A stretch of 48,352 nt of DNA, taken from the NCBI GenBank assembly GCA_903922605.1, contig CAIXUG010000076.1, positions 1-48,352 on the forward strand. The letters are read 5' to 3'. Numbering within the stretch: position 1 is the first letter of the stretch; every line of letters starts with the position of its first letter. Source of the DNA: an uncultured Verrucomicrobiota bacterium. Lineage in GTDB: Bacteria; Verrucomicrobiota; Verrucomicrobiia; Limisphaerales; UBA9464. A model generated the notes under the pieces. The model was not told the DNA's origin. It ran no database searches and worked only from the letters and a program-made list of their open reading frames with translations. The position numbers and the translations under genes were made by a program. Shown piece by piece: positions 8,355 through 18,109 of the stretch.

Positions 8355-11300
8355 AGACCATTCCCCCTGTTTGCCCCGAGCCGGAAGTCGGCCCGAAATA
8401 CTGGCGTTCCCTCGACCAGCTCGCCGAACGTCCCGAATTCCGCCAGTGGCTCGACCAGGAGTTCCCCTCCGGTGCCAGCATCGCCCCCGAGGGCGAATCC
8501 CGCCGCAACTGGATGAAGCTGATGTCCGCCAGCTTCCTGCTGGCCGGCCTCGGTGGCTTCGCCGCCGGCTGCCGCCGCCCGGAATCCACGCTGACCCCCT
8601 TCGCCAAGCAGCCCGAGAATTACGTCCACGGCGGCTGGCAGTACTTCGCGACCAGCTTCCCGAGCCGCGGCAGCGCCCAGGCGCTCGTGGTGAAGTCGAG
8701 CGACGGCCGGCCGACCAAGATCGAGGGCAACCCGCTGCACCCCGACAGCAACGGATCGACCGACATCACCGCGCAGGGCACCCTGCTGAACCTCTACGAT
8801 CCCGACCGCGCGTACCGTCACACCTTCCAGGGCAGCGACGTGAAGGCCGAGAAGGTCGTGGATTTCCTCTCCGCGACCGCCAAGAAGTTCGCCGCCAACG
8901 GCGGTGAAGGCCTCGCGATCCTCGCCGAGCGCAACTCCTCACCCTCCCGCGCGGCGTTGCAGGCCAAGTTTGCCGACAAGCTGCCGAAGGCGAAGTGGTT
9001 CCTGTACGAGCCGGTGGATTTCGCCATCGCCAGCCAGGCGGCCACCCTTGCGTTCGGCGCGAGCGTCACCCCGCACGTCCATTTTGAGAAGGCGAAGCGC
9101 ATCCTGTCACTGGACTGCGATTTCCTGAGCACCGACGCCGACACGGCGCACCACATCCGTGGTTTCGCCAAGGGCCGCAAGCCCGGTGACGGCATGAGCC
9201 GCCTCTACATGGTGGAGTCGCTCCAGTCGCTGACCGGCGGCAGTGCCGATCACCGCCTGCGGGTGCGTCCGACCGATCTCGTCAAGGTGGCCGCCCACAT
9301 CGGCAGCTTCCTGGCGGACGGTGAACTCGGCGTTTCGCTCAAGGCCCTCGCCAAGGGTTCGCCCGCCTCGGACAAATGGGCTTCGGAATGCGCCAAGGAT
9401 CTCGCCGCGCACAAAGGCGAGGCCGTGGTGGTGGCGGGCTATGGCCAGCCGCTTGCGGTCCACCTGATCGCCAATGCGCTCAACTCCCTGCTTGGAGGGG
9501 TCGGACCGGTGGTCCAGCTGCTGCCGAACCCGGAAAAGAGCGACGGCGGCATCGCCGAGGCGGTCGCCGCCCTGAACGGCGGGCTCGACACGCTGCTCAT
9601 CCTGGGTGGCAACCCGGCGTACAACGCCCCGGCCGATCTCGATTTCATCGCCGCCGCCAAGAAGGCCATGACGGTGGTCCGCCTCGGTTACTACGAGGAC
9701 GAAACCGCGCTGCTTTCGACCTGGCACCTGGCCGGTGCGCACTTCCTCGAATCATGGGGCGATGCCCGCACGAGCGACGGCACGGTGGTGCCCGTCCAGC
9801 CGCTCATCGAGCCGTTGTTTGGCGGCCTGACCGAGCTGGAAGTGCTGGCCCGCCTGCTGGGTGAGGCCAAGGCCAGCCCCTACGAGATCGTCCGCGCGAC
9901 CTTCACGGGCGACGACCAGGCCTGGAAGCAGTTCCTGCACGACGGTTATCTCAAGGACAGCGCCTACCAGCCCGTTTCGCCTTCGTTCGACGGCGGTGCG
10001 GTCGCGCAGGCGCTCGCCGGCTTCAAGCCGCTCGCTGCGTCCGGCTACGACGTCGTGCTCTATCGCGACGCCAAGGTGGATGACGGCCGCTACGCGAACA
10101 ACGGCTGGCTGCAGGAAGTGCCGGACCCCGTGACCAAGCTGGTCTGGGGCAACGCGGTCATCGTTTCGCCCGCGACGGGCAAGAAGCTGGGCATCTCCGA
10201 GCAGACCGGTGACGGCCGCAAGGACACGAGCGATAACGCCCACGCGCACGACGGCCAGTTCAAGAACCAGGTGATCAAGGTCACGATCGGTGGCCGTTCG
10301 GTCGAGGGCATCGCCTGGGTTCAGCCCGGTTTTGCGGACAACACCGTCGGTCTCGCCCTCGGCTACGGTCGCAGCAAGGTCGGCCGCGTCGGCACGGGCT
10401 GCGGCTTTGACGCCTACGTCTTCTACGGCACCGCCGGCGGCCACATCGCGACCGGCGCGAAACTCGAGCCGGTCTTCAAGAAGGATTACCTGGCCACGAC
10501 CCAGGAGCACGGCCTGATGGAAGGCCGCCCGGTCATTCGCGAGGCCAATCTCGACCAGTTCAAGACGAAGCCCGACTTCGTCAACTACATGGACCTGGAT
10601 GCGCATCTGCCGCATTACGTCCCGTACAACGAAGACGGTTCGATCAAGAACATCTACACGCATCCCTACAAGAGCCACCCGGAGACGAAGTCCGAGGTTC
10701 ACCAGTGGGGCATGACGGTGGATCTGGCCTCCTGCGTCGGCTGTGCGGCCTGCGTGATCGCCTGCCAGGCGGAGAACAACATCCCCATCGTCGGCAAGGA
10801 CCAGGTCATGCGCGGCCGTGAGATGCACTGGATCCGCATCGACCGCTACTACAGCCACGACGAGGCGCTGGAAATCACCAAGGAACACGCCGCCGCCGAC
10901 CCGCAGATGGCGGTGCAGCCGATGTTCTGCCAGCACTGCGAAAGCGCGCCGTGCGAGAGCGTCTGCCCGGTCAACGCCACCGTCCACGACGAGGAAGGCC
11001 TCAACGTGATGGCCTACAACCGCTGCATCGGCACACGGTACTGCGCCAACAACTGCCCGTTCAAGGTCCGGCGCTTCAACTTCTTTGACTTCAACAAGCG
11101 CGAGACCGACTACGCCAAGGTCCAGGGCCAGTTCTTCCTGAACACCGGCAATCTCTACAAGGGGCCCACGGCGGAGAACCGCAACGAGGCCCCGAACTGG
11201 GAAATCATCAAGCTGGTCAAGAATCCCGACGTCTCGGTCCGCATGCGCGGCGTCATGGAGAAGTGCACATTCTGCGTGCAGCGCATCGAGCAGGCAAAGA

Positions 11301-11677
11301 TCGCCCAGAAGGGCATCGCCCGCGACAGCGCGAACGTGCGTGTGCCGGACGGCGGCATCAAGACCGCCTGCCAGCAGGCCTGCCCGGCCGAGGCGATCAC
11401 CTTCGGCAACCTGCTCGATCCCGAGAGCGCGGTGTCGAAGCTGAAGAGGGATCCGCGCAACTACACGGTGCTCGGCTTCCTCGACATCAGGCCGCGCGTC
11501 ACCTACCTGGCGCGCATCCGCAACCCGAACCCGGCCATGCCCGACGCGAAGACCACGCCGGATTCGATCCGCGACTACGAGAAGTTCCGCCACGAGAACC
11601 CCTTTACCGATGAATCCGGCCACGGCCACGAAGGCCAACACGCGGCGGTTCCCGTCGCGCCGAAAGGAGCAGCATAA
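8351..11677 (+). CDS. actB: Alternative complex III molybdopterin-like/iron-sulfur subunit ActB
   Basis: A 1108-residue protein. After about 50 residues comes a twin-arginine-like segment (RR at 51-52, hydrophobic run to about 73), then GFAAGC resembling a lipobox. Residues about 80-770 form the molybdopterin-oxidoreductase-like domain, which lacks the cofactor in known ActB proteins. The C-terminal ferredoxin part has [11 protein letters not shown] (from 795), [14 protein letters not shown] (from 860), [19 protein letters not shown] and CQQACP. It is the large periplasmic subunit passing electrons to ActA. It overlaps actA by four bases and actC by one (TAATG). Confidence 0.94.
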   Translation: MKTIPPVCPEPEVGPKYWRSLDQLAERPEFRQWLDQEFPSGASIAPEGESRRNWMKLMSASFLLAGLGGFAAGCRRPESTLTPFAKQPENYVHGGWQYFATSFPSRGSAQALVVKSSDGRPTKIEGNPLHPDSNGSTDITAQGTLLNLYDPDRAYRHTFQGSDVKAEKVVDFLSATAKKFAANGGEGLAILAERNSSPSRAALQAKFADKLPKAKWFLYEPVDFAIASQAATLAFGASVTPHVHFEKAKRILSLDCDFLSTDADTAHHIRGFAKGRKPGDGMSRLYMVESLQSLTGGSADHRLRVRPTDLVKVAAHIGSFLADGELGVSLKALAKGSPASDKWASECAKDLAAHKGEAVVVAGYGQPLAVHLIANALNSLLGGVGPVVQLLPNPEKSDGGIAEAVAALNGGLDTLLILGGNPAYNAPADLDFIAAAKKAMTVVRLGYYEDETALLSTWHLAGAHFLESWGDARTSDGTVVPVQPLIEPLFGGLTELEVLARLLGEAKASPYEIVRATFTGDDQAWKQFLHDGYLKDSAYQPVSPSFDGGAVAQALAGFKPLAASGYDVVLYRDAKVDDGRYANNGWLQEVPDPVTKLVWGNAVIVSPATGKKLGISEQTGDGRKDTSDNAHAHDGQFKNQVIKVTIGGRSVEGIAWVQPGFADNTVGLALGYGRSKVGRVGTGCGFDAYVFYGTAGGHIATGAKLEPVFKKDYLATTQEHGLMEGRPVIREANLDQFKTKPDFVNYMDLDAHLPHYVPYNEDGSIKNIYTHPYKSHPETKSEVHQWGMTVDLASCVGCAACVIACQAENNIPIVGKDQVMRGREMHWIRIDRYYSHDEALEITKEHAAADPQMAVQPMFCQHCESAPCESVCPVNATVHDEEGLNVMAYNRCIGTRYCANNCPFKVRRFNFFDFNKRETDYAKVQGQFFLNTGNLYKGPTAENRNEAPNWEIIKLVKNPDVSVRMRGVMEKCTFCVQRIEQAKIAQKGIARDSANVRVPDGGIKTACQQACPAEAITFGNLLDPESAVSKLKRDPRNYTVLGFLDIRPRVTYLARIRNPNPAMPDAKTTPDSIRDYEKFRHENPFTDESGHGHEGQHAAVPVAPKGAA

Positions 11678-13161
11678 TGGGTAACGCCGCCTCCATACCC
11701 GCTTCCGCCGTCGCTGGCAAAAAGCACGACCACGATCACTCGGCCCCGCCGAAAATCGTGGCGGTGGACTGCCCCAAGGAGCTCGAGCGCGAACCGCTCG
11801 TCCTGAACGGGCGTTCCTTCCACTGGATCACCAACCGGATCGCCAACGTCTGCGAGGACGACATGCCGGCCTGGTGGTGGCCCGCGTTCATCATCAGCGC
11901 GGGCGTGATGGGGATGATGTTCTCCCTGCTGGCCTACCTCGTCTCCACGGGCGTGGGTGTGTGGGGTCTGAACAATCCCGCCGCCTGGGCGTGGGACATC
12001 ACGAACTTCGTCTTCTGGATCGGCATCGGCCACGCCGGCACGCTGATCTCGGCGGTGCTCTTCCTGCTCCGGCAGAAGTGGCGGACGTCGATCAACCGCT
12101 CTGCGGAGGCCATGACCCTGTTCGCCGTGGCCTGCGCCGGCATCTTCCCGGTGTTCCACACCGGCCGGGTCTGGTTTGCGCTCACGCCGGGCTACCTGAT
12201 CCCGATGCCGAACTTCAACTACATCTGGCCGCAGTTCCGCTCGCCGCTGCTGTGGGACGTGTTCGCGGTCTCGACCTACGGCACGGTCTCGTTGATCTTC
12301 TGGTATGTCGGCCTGATTCCCGACCTTGCGACCCTGCGCGACCGCGCCCGGAACAAGGTCCGCGGCTTCTTCTACGGCCTCTTCTCGCTCGGCTGGACCG
12401 GTTCGAACCGCCACTGGAGCAACTATGAGAAGGCCTACATGATCTTCGCCGGCATCAGCACGCCGCTGGTGCTCTCCGTGCACTCGATCGTGTCGTTCGA
12501 CTTCGCCGTGTCCAACGTCCCCGGCTGGCACACGACCATCTTCCCGCCCTACTTCGTCGCCGGCGCGATCTTCTCCGGCTTCGGCATGGTGCTCACGCTC
12601 CTGGTGCCGATGCGCACGCTGTTCAAGCTGGAGGACATCGTCACCGTCCGGCACATCGAGCTGATGTGCAAGGTCATCCTCGCGACGGGTTCCATCGTTG
12701 GCTACGCCTACGGCATGGAGTTCTTCATCGCGTGGTACGGCGGCAGCCCCTACGAGCTGTACGCCTTCAAGAACCGCGCGTTCGGCCCCTACTGGTGGGC
12801 CTACTGGAGCATGATCACCTGCAACGTGATCAGCCCGCACTTCTTCTGGTTCAAGTGGTGCCGCTCCAACATGGTGTTCGTCTTCCTCGCCTCCATTGTC
12901 GTGAACATCGGCATGTGGTTCGAGCGGTTCGTCATCATTGTGACGTCGCTGCACCGCGACTACCTGCCCGCGAGCTGGGGCTACTTCACGCCGACCTGGG
13001 TGGATGTGTGCACCTTCATCGGCAGCTTCGGCCTCTTCATGACGCTGTTCCTGCTGTTCATCCGCTATCTGCCGGCCATTGCCATGTCGGAAGTGAAGGG
13101 CGTGACGCCGCAGGCGGATCCGCACCATCCGCTGGGTGGGGCGAAAGGAGGGCACCACTGA
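11677..13161 (+). CDS. actC: Alternative complex III integral membrane subunit ActC (NrfD-like)
   Basis: A 494-residue polytopic membrane protein of the NrfD/PsrC type. A His-rich soluble N-terminus ([11 protein letters not shown]) is followed by [18 protein letters not shown], typical of ActC, and about ten hydrophobic segments including [29 protein letters not shown] split over two helices. It forms the quinol-binding and proposed proton-translocating half of the complex, paired with ActF. It is translationally coupled to both neighbours (TAATG at its start, TGATG at its end). Confidence 0.94.
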   Translation: MGNAASIPASAVAGKKHDHDHSAPPKIVAVDCPKELEREPLVLNGRSFHWITNRIANVCEDDMPAWWWPAFIISAGVMGMMFSLLAYLVSTGVGVWGLNNPAAWAWDITNFVFWIGIGHAGTLISAVLFLLRQKWRTSINRSAEAMTLFAVACAGIFPVFHTGRVWFALTPGYLIPMPNFNYIWPQFRSPLLWDVFAVSTYGTVSLIFWYVGLIPDLATLRDRARNKVRGFFYGLFSLGWTGSNRHWSNYEKAYMIFAGISTPLVLSVHSIVSFDFAVSNVPGWHTTIFPPYFVAGAIFSGFGMVLTLLVPMRTLFKLEDIVTVRHIELMCKVILATGSIVGYAYGMEFFIAWYGGSPYELYAFKNRAFGPYWWAYWSMITCNVISPHFFWFKWCRSNMVFVFLASIVVNIGMWFERFVIIVTSLHRDYLPASWGYFTPTWVDVCTFIGSFGLFMTLFLLFIRYLPAIAMSEVKGVTPQADPHHPLGGAKGGHH

Positions 13162-13694
13162 TGAGCGCCACCGCCAAAACCTACGGGCTGCTGGCCCAGT
13201 TTGACACGGCTGCCGGAATTTTCGAGGCCGCCCTCAAGGTCCGCGACGCGGGCTACAAGAAATGGGACGTCTTCACGCCGTTCCCGATCCACGGGATGGA
13301 CGAGGCCATGGGGCTGAAAAACTCCAAGGTCGGCTATTTCACCATCTGCGGCGGGGTCACCGGCTTCTTCACGGGCATGACCATGATCTGGTTCATGAAC
13401 ATGTTCGACTACGGCCTGGTGGTCGGCGGCAAGCCGCTGTTCACGCCGCTGTTCGCCTTCCCGGTGAGCTACGAGCTGACGATCCTGCTCAGCGCGTTTG
13501 CGACGCTCTTCGGCATGCTGGTGCTGAACCGGCTGCCCAAGCTCTACAACCCGCTCTTCAAGGTGGCGCGCTTCAAGGCGGCCACGGACGACAAGTTTTT
13601 CATCTGCATCGAGGCCGCCGATCCGAAGTTCGCCGAGGCCAAGGCGGTGCTCGAAAACGCCGGTGCCACGGCCATTGATATCGTGGAGGACTGA
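13161..13694 (+). CDS. actD: Alternative complex III subunit ActD (DUF3341)
   Basis: A 177-residue protein with two membrane helices (about 55-80 and 95-120) and a cytoplasmic N-terminus. The motif YGLLAQFDTAAGIFEAALKV, and KWDVFTPFPIHGMDEAMGLKNS after it, is the DUF3341/ActD signature. The start ATG at 13161 overlaps the actC stop by one base and is preceded by GGAGGG. ActD is a small peripheral part of the membrane arm; no redox cofactor is expected. Confidence 0.93.
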   Translation: MSATAKTYGLLAQFDTAAGIFEAALKVRDAGYKKWDVFTPFPIHGMDEAMGLKNSKVGYFTICGGVTGFFTGMTMIWFMNMFDYGLVVGGKPLFTPLFAFPVSYELTILLSAFATLFGMLVLNRLPKLYNPLFKVARFKAATDDKFFICIEAADPKFAEAKAVLENAGATAIDIVED

Positions 13695-13695
13695 A

Positions 13696-14340
13696 ATGCG
13701 CTACTTCCTCGCCCTCTTTGCCCTCGCCGTTCTCGGTGTGATCGGCGTGCTCGGTTTCCGTGGTGACACCTCCCGGCAGTCGCCCCGCATGGCCGAGATC
13801 TATCCCGACATGCTCACGCAGCCGAAGCTGCGGCCGCAGACCACGACCAAGTTCGCCGGTTTCGCCGATGGCGCCTCGTCCCGTCTGTATCCCGCCGGCA
13901 CCGTCGCCCAGACGGTCGGCTTCCGGGACAACACGACCTACCGGGACGACCCCTACAACACCGGCAAGGTGGGCACGGGCACGAACTTCGTCGAGGTGAG
14001 CCCGGTGCCGGTCACTGCGGAGCTCGTCAAACGCGGCCAGGACCGGTTCAACATCTATTGCCAGCCCTGCCATGGTGCCCAGGCCGACGCCGTCGGCGGA
14101 ATGGTCAAGAAAATGGGCGCGACCACGATCGCCAACCTGCAGGACGCCCGCATCGTCAAGATGCCCGACGGCGAAATCTTCAACACCATCAGCAACGGCA
14201 AGAACACGATGATGCCCTATGCCGGGAACGTTCCCGTGGCCGACCGCTGGGCCATCGTGGCCTACGTCCGCGCCCTCCAGCTCAGCCGGCTGGGCGCCAA
14301 GGACGACGTGCCCGCACCCGTGCTCGAAAAGCTGAAATAA
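13696..14340 (+). CDS. actE: Alternative complex III monoheme cytochrome c ActE
   Basis: A 214-residue cytochrome with an N-terminal membrane anchor (about 2-22), a PYNTGKVG region, one heme motif CQPCH near residue 125 and a likely axial Met in NTMMPYAG. It is the electron exit of the complex to soluble cytochrome or oxidase. No lipobox Cys is present, so anchoring is by the helix. The ATG at 13696 is chosen because GGAGGA lies just upstream and it follows the actD stop by one base. Confidence 0.93.
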   Translation: MRYFLALFALAVLGVIGVLGFRGDTSRQSPRMAEIYPDMLTQPKLRPQTTTKFAGFADGASSRLYPAGTVAQTVGFRDNTTYRDDPYNTGKVGTGTNFVEVSPVPVTAELVKRGQDRFNIYCQPCHGAQADAVGGMVKKMGATTIANLQDARIVKMPDGEIFNTISNGKNTMMPYAGNVPVADRWAIVAYVRALQLSRLGAKDDVPAPVLEKLK

Positions 14341-14350
14341 GGCGATACCC

Positions 14351-15643
14351 ATGAACTTCTCCCTGATTTTCAAACGCCTGCTCGCGCTGTTCGCGTGCGC
14401 CGGCCTGCTGACCTTCGCGTCAGCCCGCCTGCTCGCCGCCGAGGCGGAGCACGAGGCCCCCGCCGCCGGTGCCGCCGCCGAGGCGCACATGGAGGGCGCA
14501 GCCGTCCACCACACTGTCGTCAGCGCCGAGGCCAAGGATCCGACCTATCTCGACCAGTTCCTCTATAGCTACCTCACGGCATTCATGTTCTGCCTGAGCA
14601 TCGTGATGGGCGGCATGTTCCTCGTGATCGTGCACTATCTGTTCGACGCCGGCTGGAGCGTGCCGCTCCGGCGCATCAACGAACAGATCGCCTGCCTGAT
14701 CCCCTACCTGGGTGTGGCCGGCATACCGATTCTGATCTTTGGCACGGATGTTTATCCCTGGTGGACGATTGATCCGGCCACCGATCACGCGTTGAACGTG
14801 AAGAAGATCCTCTTCAACCCGGTTTCCTTCCGAGTGCTCTTGGTCCTGATTTTCGGCCTTTGGAGCTTCATGGCGCTGCGTTTCCGCAAATGGTCCATCG
14901 CCCAGGACAAGGATGGGGCGGCGATCTGGTCGCGGAAGTGCCGCTTCCAGGCGGCCTGGGGCATCTACGCCTTTGCCTTCTCGCTGACGGTTGCCGTGTT
15001 CCTGCTGATGAAGTCGCTGATGCACCAGTTCTTCAGCACGATGTACGGTGTCTATTACTTTGCCGGCAGCGTCTGGGTGACGCTGGCGACGGTGTACGGC
15101 ATCATGCGCTTCCTCGAAAAGCGCGAGCTGCGGGGCGTGATCTTCAAGAACACGGTCCACTTTCTCGGCACGCTGTTCTTCGCCTTTACCGTATTCTACG
15201 CGTACATCCACTTCTCCCAGTACTTCCTGATCTGGAACGCGGCCATCCCGGAAGAAACCTTCTGGTACGTGAAGCGTGAGGCCGGCAGCTGGTGGGGCGT
15301 GGGCATGCTGATCCTGTTCGGGCATTTCTTCGTCCCGTTCCTGATTCTGCTCCGCATCGACACCAAGATGAACATGGTCACCATGGGACCCCTGATCGTG
15401 TGGGCCTGGCTGATGCACTACGCGGACATGACCTTCAACGTCATGCCGGTGCTCTACCCGAACGGTCTGCACCTCACGCTGTGGGATCCGATCTGCTGGT
15501 TTGGCCTCGCGGGGGTCTTGGCCTACATCTTCTGGAAGAACTACAAGAAGGCCGCGCCCTATCCGCTGAAGGATCCGCGCCTGAAGGAAGCCCTTAACCA
15601 TCACGAAGTCCCGGCACCCGGTGCCGCCGCCGCCCATCACTGA
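14351..15643 (+). CDS. actF: Alternative complex III integral membrane subunit ActF
   Basis: A 430-residue polytopic protein, the second NrfD-like half of the complex (partner of ActC), with about ten membrane segments from residue 75 onwards. Odd here is the N-terminus: a signal-peptide-like run (about 8-30, ending ARLLAAEA) and an Ala/His/Glu-rich stretch to about residue 60 precede the usual start of the family. The first core segment follows DPTYLDQFLYSYLTAFMFCL. It starts ten bases after actE. Confidence 0.92.
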   Translation: MNFSLIFKRLLALFACAGLLTFASARLLAAEAEHEAPAAGAAAEAHMEGAAVHHTVVSAEAKDPTYLDQFLYSYLTAFMFCLSIVMGGMFLVIVHYLFDAGWSVPLRRINEQIACLIPYLGVAGIPILIFGTDVYPWWTIDPATDHALNVKKILFNPVSFRVLLVLIFGLWSFMALRFRKWSIAQDKDGAAIWSRKCRFQAAWGIYAFAFSLTVAVFLLMKSLMHQFFSTMYGVYYFAGSVWVTLATVYGIMRFLEKRELRGVIFKNTVHFLGTLFFAFTVFYAYIHFSQYFLIWNAAIPEETFWYVKREAGSWWGVGMLILFGHFFVPFLILLRIDTKMNMVTMGPLIVWAWLMHYADMTFNVMPVLYPNGLHLTLWDPICWFGLAGVLAYIFWKNYKKAAPYPLKDPRLKEALNHHEVPAPGAAAAHH

Positions 15644-15651
15644 TTGCTGCC

Positions 15652-16008
15652 ATGAGCGAATCCTCCTGCAGTTCCTGGAAAAAGACCGTCGCGACCGTGG
15701 TCGGCGTGGCCGGCACGCTGGCTGTCTTCGGTGTGCTCACGGTCTATCTTGTCCGCGCCAACAAGCCGGCCCCCGTCGGGGTCGCCCGGGGCGAGGAGCG
15801 CAAGAAGGTCTGGACCGAGCTTCAGAACGCCAATGCGGACATCCTGAACAACTACGGGGTGGTGCGGGCTGACAACGGCACCTACCGCCTGCCGGTTTCG
15901 AAGGCGATGGAAGTGCTGGTGACGGAATGGAAGGACGGCAACGCCGCCGGCCGCGCCAAGCTGCTGCAGCGCCTCGACGCATCGTTGAAGGCTCCGAGCT
16001 ACGAATAA
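15652..16008 (+). CDS. Small single-helix membrane protein between complex III and the shadow oxidase genes
   Basis: A 118-residue protein: short Ser/Cys-rich N-terminus (MSESSCSSW), one membrane helix (about 13-35), and a soluble tail of about 80 residues with KKVWTELQNANADILNNYG and VSKAMEVLVTEWKDGNAAGRAKLLQRL. It has no heme or metal motif. I do not recognise a named family. It lies eight bases after actF and 15 before the CcoN-like gene, so it is probably a subunit or assembly partner of the same complex. The tail length and topology suggest a peripheral scaffold role (inference). Confidence 0.75.
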   Translation: MSESSCSSWKKTVATVVGVAGTLAVFGVLTVYLVRANKPAPVGVARGEERKKVWTELQNANADILNNYGVVRADNGTYRLPVSKAMEVLVTEWKDGNAAGRAKLLQRLDASLKAPSYE

Positions 16009-16023
16009 GTTCGCCGCCTGAGC

Positions 16024-17448
16024 ATGAGCCAATCCTGCTGCAACACCTCCACCGAAGTTCCGGCCGAAGTTTCGGGCCGGGAGCCGGTACTTTTCCTGTT
16101 TGGCAGCGCCATCCTGTGGCTGCTGGCGGGGCTGGCCCTGTCGCTGCTCGCCTCTGCGAAGCTGAACCTGCCCGGCCTGCTGGCCGGCTGCGAATGGTTC
16201 ACCTATGGCCGGGTGGAAGCCGCCGCGCGGACCGCGCTGGTGTTCGGCTTCGCCTCACAACTGGGTTTCGGCGTCGCCCTCTGGCTGCTGACGAAGACCG
16301 GTGCCGCCCGGCTGTCCGGCCCCGGAGTGGCCGTGATCGCGACCATTTTTTGGAACCTTGCCCTGACGCTGGGCGTGGTGGGCATCCTCGCTCTGGGCAG
16401 CAACGGTCTGCCCGGCTTGGAACTGCCCAAGCAGCTGGCCCCGACGCTCGGCCTCGCCATCGGCGTGCTGTCCCTCATCGGTTTTTCTACCTTCGCCAAG
16501 CGGGAGGCCGGCAGTTCCTCACCCACCCAATGGTATCTGATGGCCGCGCTGCTCGCGTTTCCGCTGCTGTATCTCACGGCGCAGGTGACGCTCCTGTTCT
16601 TCCCCTCGCGCGGTGTGGTGCAGGCCATTTCCGCCGGCTGGTTTGGTCAGGGCGTCCTGTTCCTCTGGCTCGCGCCGCTGGCGTTGGCCTCGCTCTACCA
16701 TTTTATTCCTGCCTCCACCGGCGGTGCAGTGCGCTCACCGGCGCTGGCCCCGCTCGGTTTCTGGTCCTGGCTCATCTTCGCGAGCTGGACCGGGGCCGCG
16801 AGCCTGACGGGTGGTCCGGTGCCGGCCTGGGTCATCACCGTCAGCGTGGCTGCCAGCGTATTGCTGCTGATTCCGGTGACGCTCATCGCCGTGAACCTGA
16901 CCATCTGCGGCCCGGCCAAGTGCACGACGACGAAATACTTCGCCCTGCTGGCGTTGGCCGCGTTCACGCTGGGTGGATTCGCCTTCGCGCTGACCTCGCC
17001 GCGCTGCGCCCAGGCGGTGCTGCACTTCACGCAGTTCAACGTCGCGCTGCGCGAGCTGTTCCTCTTTGGCTTTGTCGGCCCTGCACTCTTCGCCGCCTTC
17101 TACGCCATCGTTCCGCAACTGGCCGGTCGCGAATTTCCCTGCCGTCTCTCCCCGAAGGGGCACTTCGCCTTCACCGTGCTCGGCCTTGGCCTGCTGCTCC
17201 TCGCCTCGGGCGTGGGCGGCTGGAAGCAGGGCTGGCTGCTGGCCGATCCGAAGGCCGACTTCGCCGCCGTTTCCGCCGGGCTCAAGCCGTGGCTCTGGCT
17301 GCACACGCTGGCCCTGGCCATCTACGCCTTTGGCCAGCTGGCGGTCGTCGCCAATTCCGTGTGGTTGATTTTCGAATGCGTAAAGCCCCTGCGGCAGCCC
17401 GTGCTGGCGCTGTTCACCGAAACCCGGCCGGCCGTGGCCGGCAAATGA
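16024..17448 (+). CDS. CcoN-like membrane protein lacking all heme-copper ligands
   Basis: A 474-residue protein with about 12 membrane segments. It aligns by eye, largely without gaps in the blocks, to the catalytic CcoN in this same window. GRLRPLHTNA corresponds to GRVEAAARTA (low-spin heme His to A68). WYGHNA corresponds to WFGQGV (CuB His to Q209). GPHHLLY corresponds to GAASLTG (two CuB His to A259/S260, active-site Tyr to G263). YTDWTIAHVHTG corresponds to FTQFNVALRELF (heme His pair to L342 and E344). Flanking fold residues persist, for example HFxxxxLG and SGxxxQG. It therefore cannot bind hemes b/b3 or CuB in the normal way and is probably structural. It is read with actA-F and followed by CcoO-like and cytochrome genes. 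Confidence 0.85.
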   Translation: MSQSCCNTSTEVPAEVSGREPVLFLFGSAILWLLAGLALSLLASAKLNLPGLLAGCEWFTYGRVEAAARTALVFGFASQLGFGVALWLLTKTGAARLSGPGVAVIATIFWNLALTLGVVGILALGSNGLPGLELPKQLAPTLGLAIGVLSLIGFSTFAKREAGSSSPTQWYLMAALLAFPLLYLTAQVTLLFFPSRGVVQAISAGWFGQGVLFLWLAPLALASLYHFIPASTGGAVRSPALAPLGFWSWLIFASWTGAASLTGGPVPAWVITVSVAASVLLLIPVTLIAVNLTICGPAKCTTTKYFALLALAAFTLGGFAFALTSPRCAQAVLHFTQFNVALRELFLFGFVGPALFAAFYAIVPQLAGREFPCRLSPKGHFAFTVLGLGLLLLASGVGGWKQGWLLADPKADFAAVSAGLKPWLWLHTLALAIYAFGQLAVVANSVWLIFECVKPLRQPVLALFTETRPAVAGK

Positions 17449-17452
17449 ACCG

Positions 17453-18109
17453 ATGAACTCCGGTCCGCTCCTCTATTTCGGTCTGGTGGCGACGCTCGCG
17501 GCGTCCTGGTTCGGCTTCGTCGTCGTGCCCCACCAGCAGCTCGGCGCACTCCAGCCCGAGACGGGTGCCAACGCCGCCGGTGTGGAAGTCACCTATCCGG
17601 CCGCCCGCAGCGGCGAGGCCGCGCAGGGCCGGGCCGTTTACCAGTCCCTCGGCTGCGTCTCCTGCCACAGCCAGCAGGTCCGCTCGGAAAACAATGGCAG
17701 CGACCTCGCCCGGGGTTGGGGCCATCGCCGGACCGTGGCGCGGGACTATCTTTTCGACCCGACGCCGCTGCTCGGTGTCAGCCGTCTCGGTCCCGATCTG
17801 GCCAACTACGGCGAACGCCTCGGCACGAATTCCTTTCCAATCACGCGTCTGTACCGTCCGAGCCTCGTCGTGACCAATTCGACCTGTGCGGCGGTTCCCT
17901 TCCTCTTTGAAGAGCGGCCCATCCGCCGCAGCGGTCCTTCCCCCGAAGCCCTCGCCTTGAAAGGTGAAGACGCTCCGGCCGCCGGCAAGGAAGTCGTTCC
18001 CACGCTGCGCGCCCATCAGCTCGCCGCCTACCTGCACAGCCTCGGCACCACCGCCGACCTGCCCGAAGCTCCGCTGCCGCCCGCCGAAGACGCCAACGCC
18101 CCGAAATGA
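17453..18109 (+). CDS. CcoO-like monoheme cytochrome c with Cys in place of axial Met
   Basis: A 218-residue protein with an N-terminal membrane anchor (about 5-25) and a CcoO-type cytochrome domain: GRAVYQSLGCVSCHSQQVRS (heme Cys68/Cys71/His72), RDYLFDPTPLLG and RLGPDLANYGERLG match CcoO of the fused ccoNO gene. The stretch HLENPRSTSPGSIMPAYPWL of CcoO aligns gap-free to RLYRPSLVVTNSTCAAVPFL, putting C145 where the sixth heme ligand Met sits. No Met other than the initiator occurs in the protein, so His/Cys or His/other ligation is expected. It lies four bases after the CcoN-like gene, its presumed partner. Confidence 0.85.
   Translation: MNSGPLLYFGLVATLAASWFGFVVVPHQQLGALQPETGANAAGVEVTYPAARSGEAAQGRAVYQSLGCVSCHSQQVRSENNGSDLARGWGHRRTVARDYLFDPTPLLGVSRLGPDLANYGERLGTNSFPITRLYRPSLVVTNSTCAAVPFLFEERPIRRSGPSPEALALKGEDAPAAGKEVVPTLRAHQLAAYLHSLGTTADLPEAPLPPAEDANAPK

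Noticed and set aside
9752-11641. A 629-codon open frame antisense to actB
   Set aside because: ActB is certain from its iron-sulfur motifs; the antisense translation has no domain.
11575-13158. A 527-codon open frame antisense to actC
   Set aside because: ActC motifs and coupling with actB and actD fix the plus strand; the antisense product is charged and featureless.
16024-17448. A second functional terminal oxidase or NO reductase
   Set aside because: None of the heme or CuB ligands remain, so neither O2 nor NO chemistry of the usual kind is possible.
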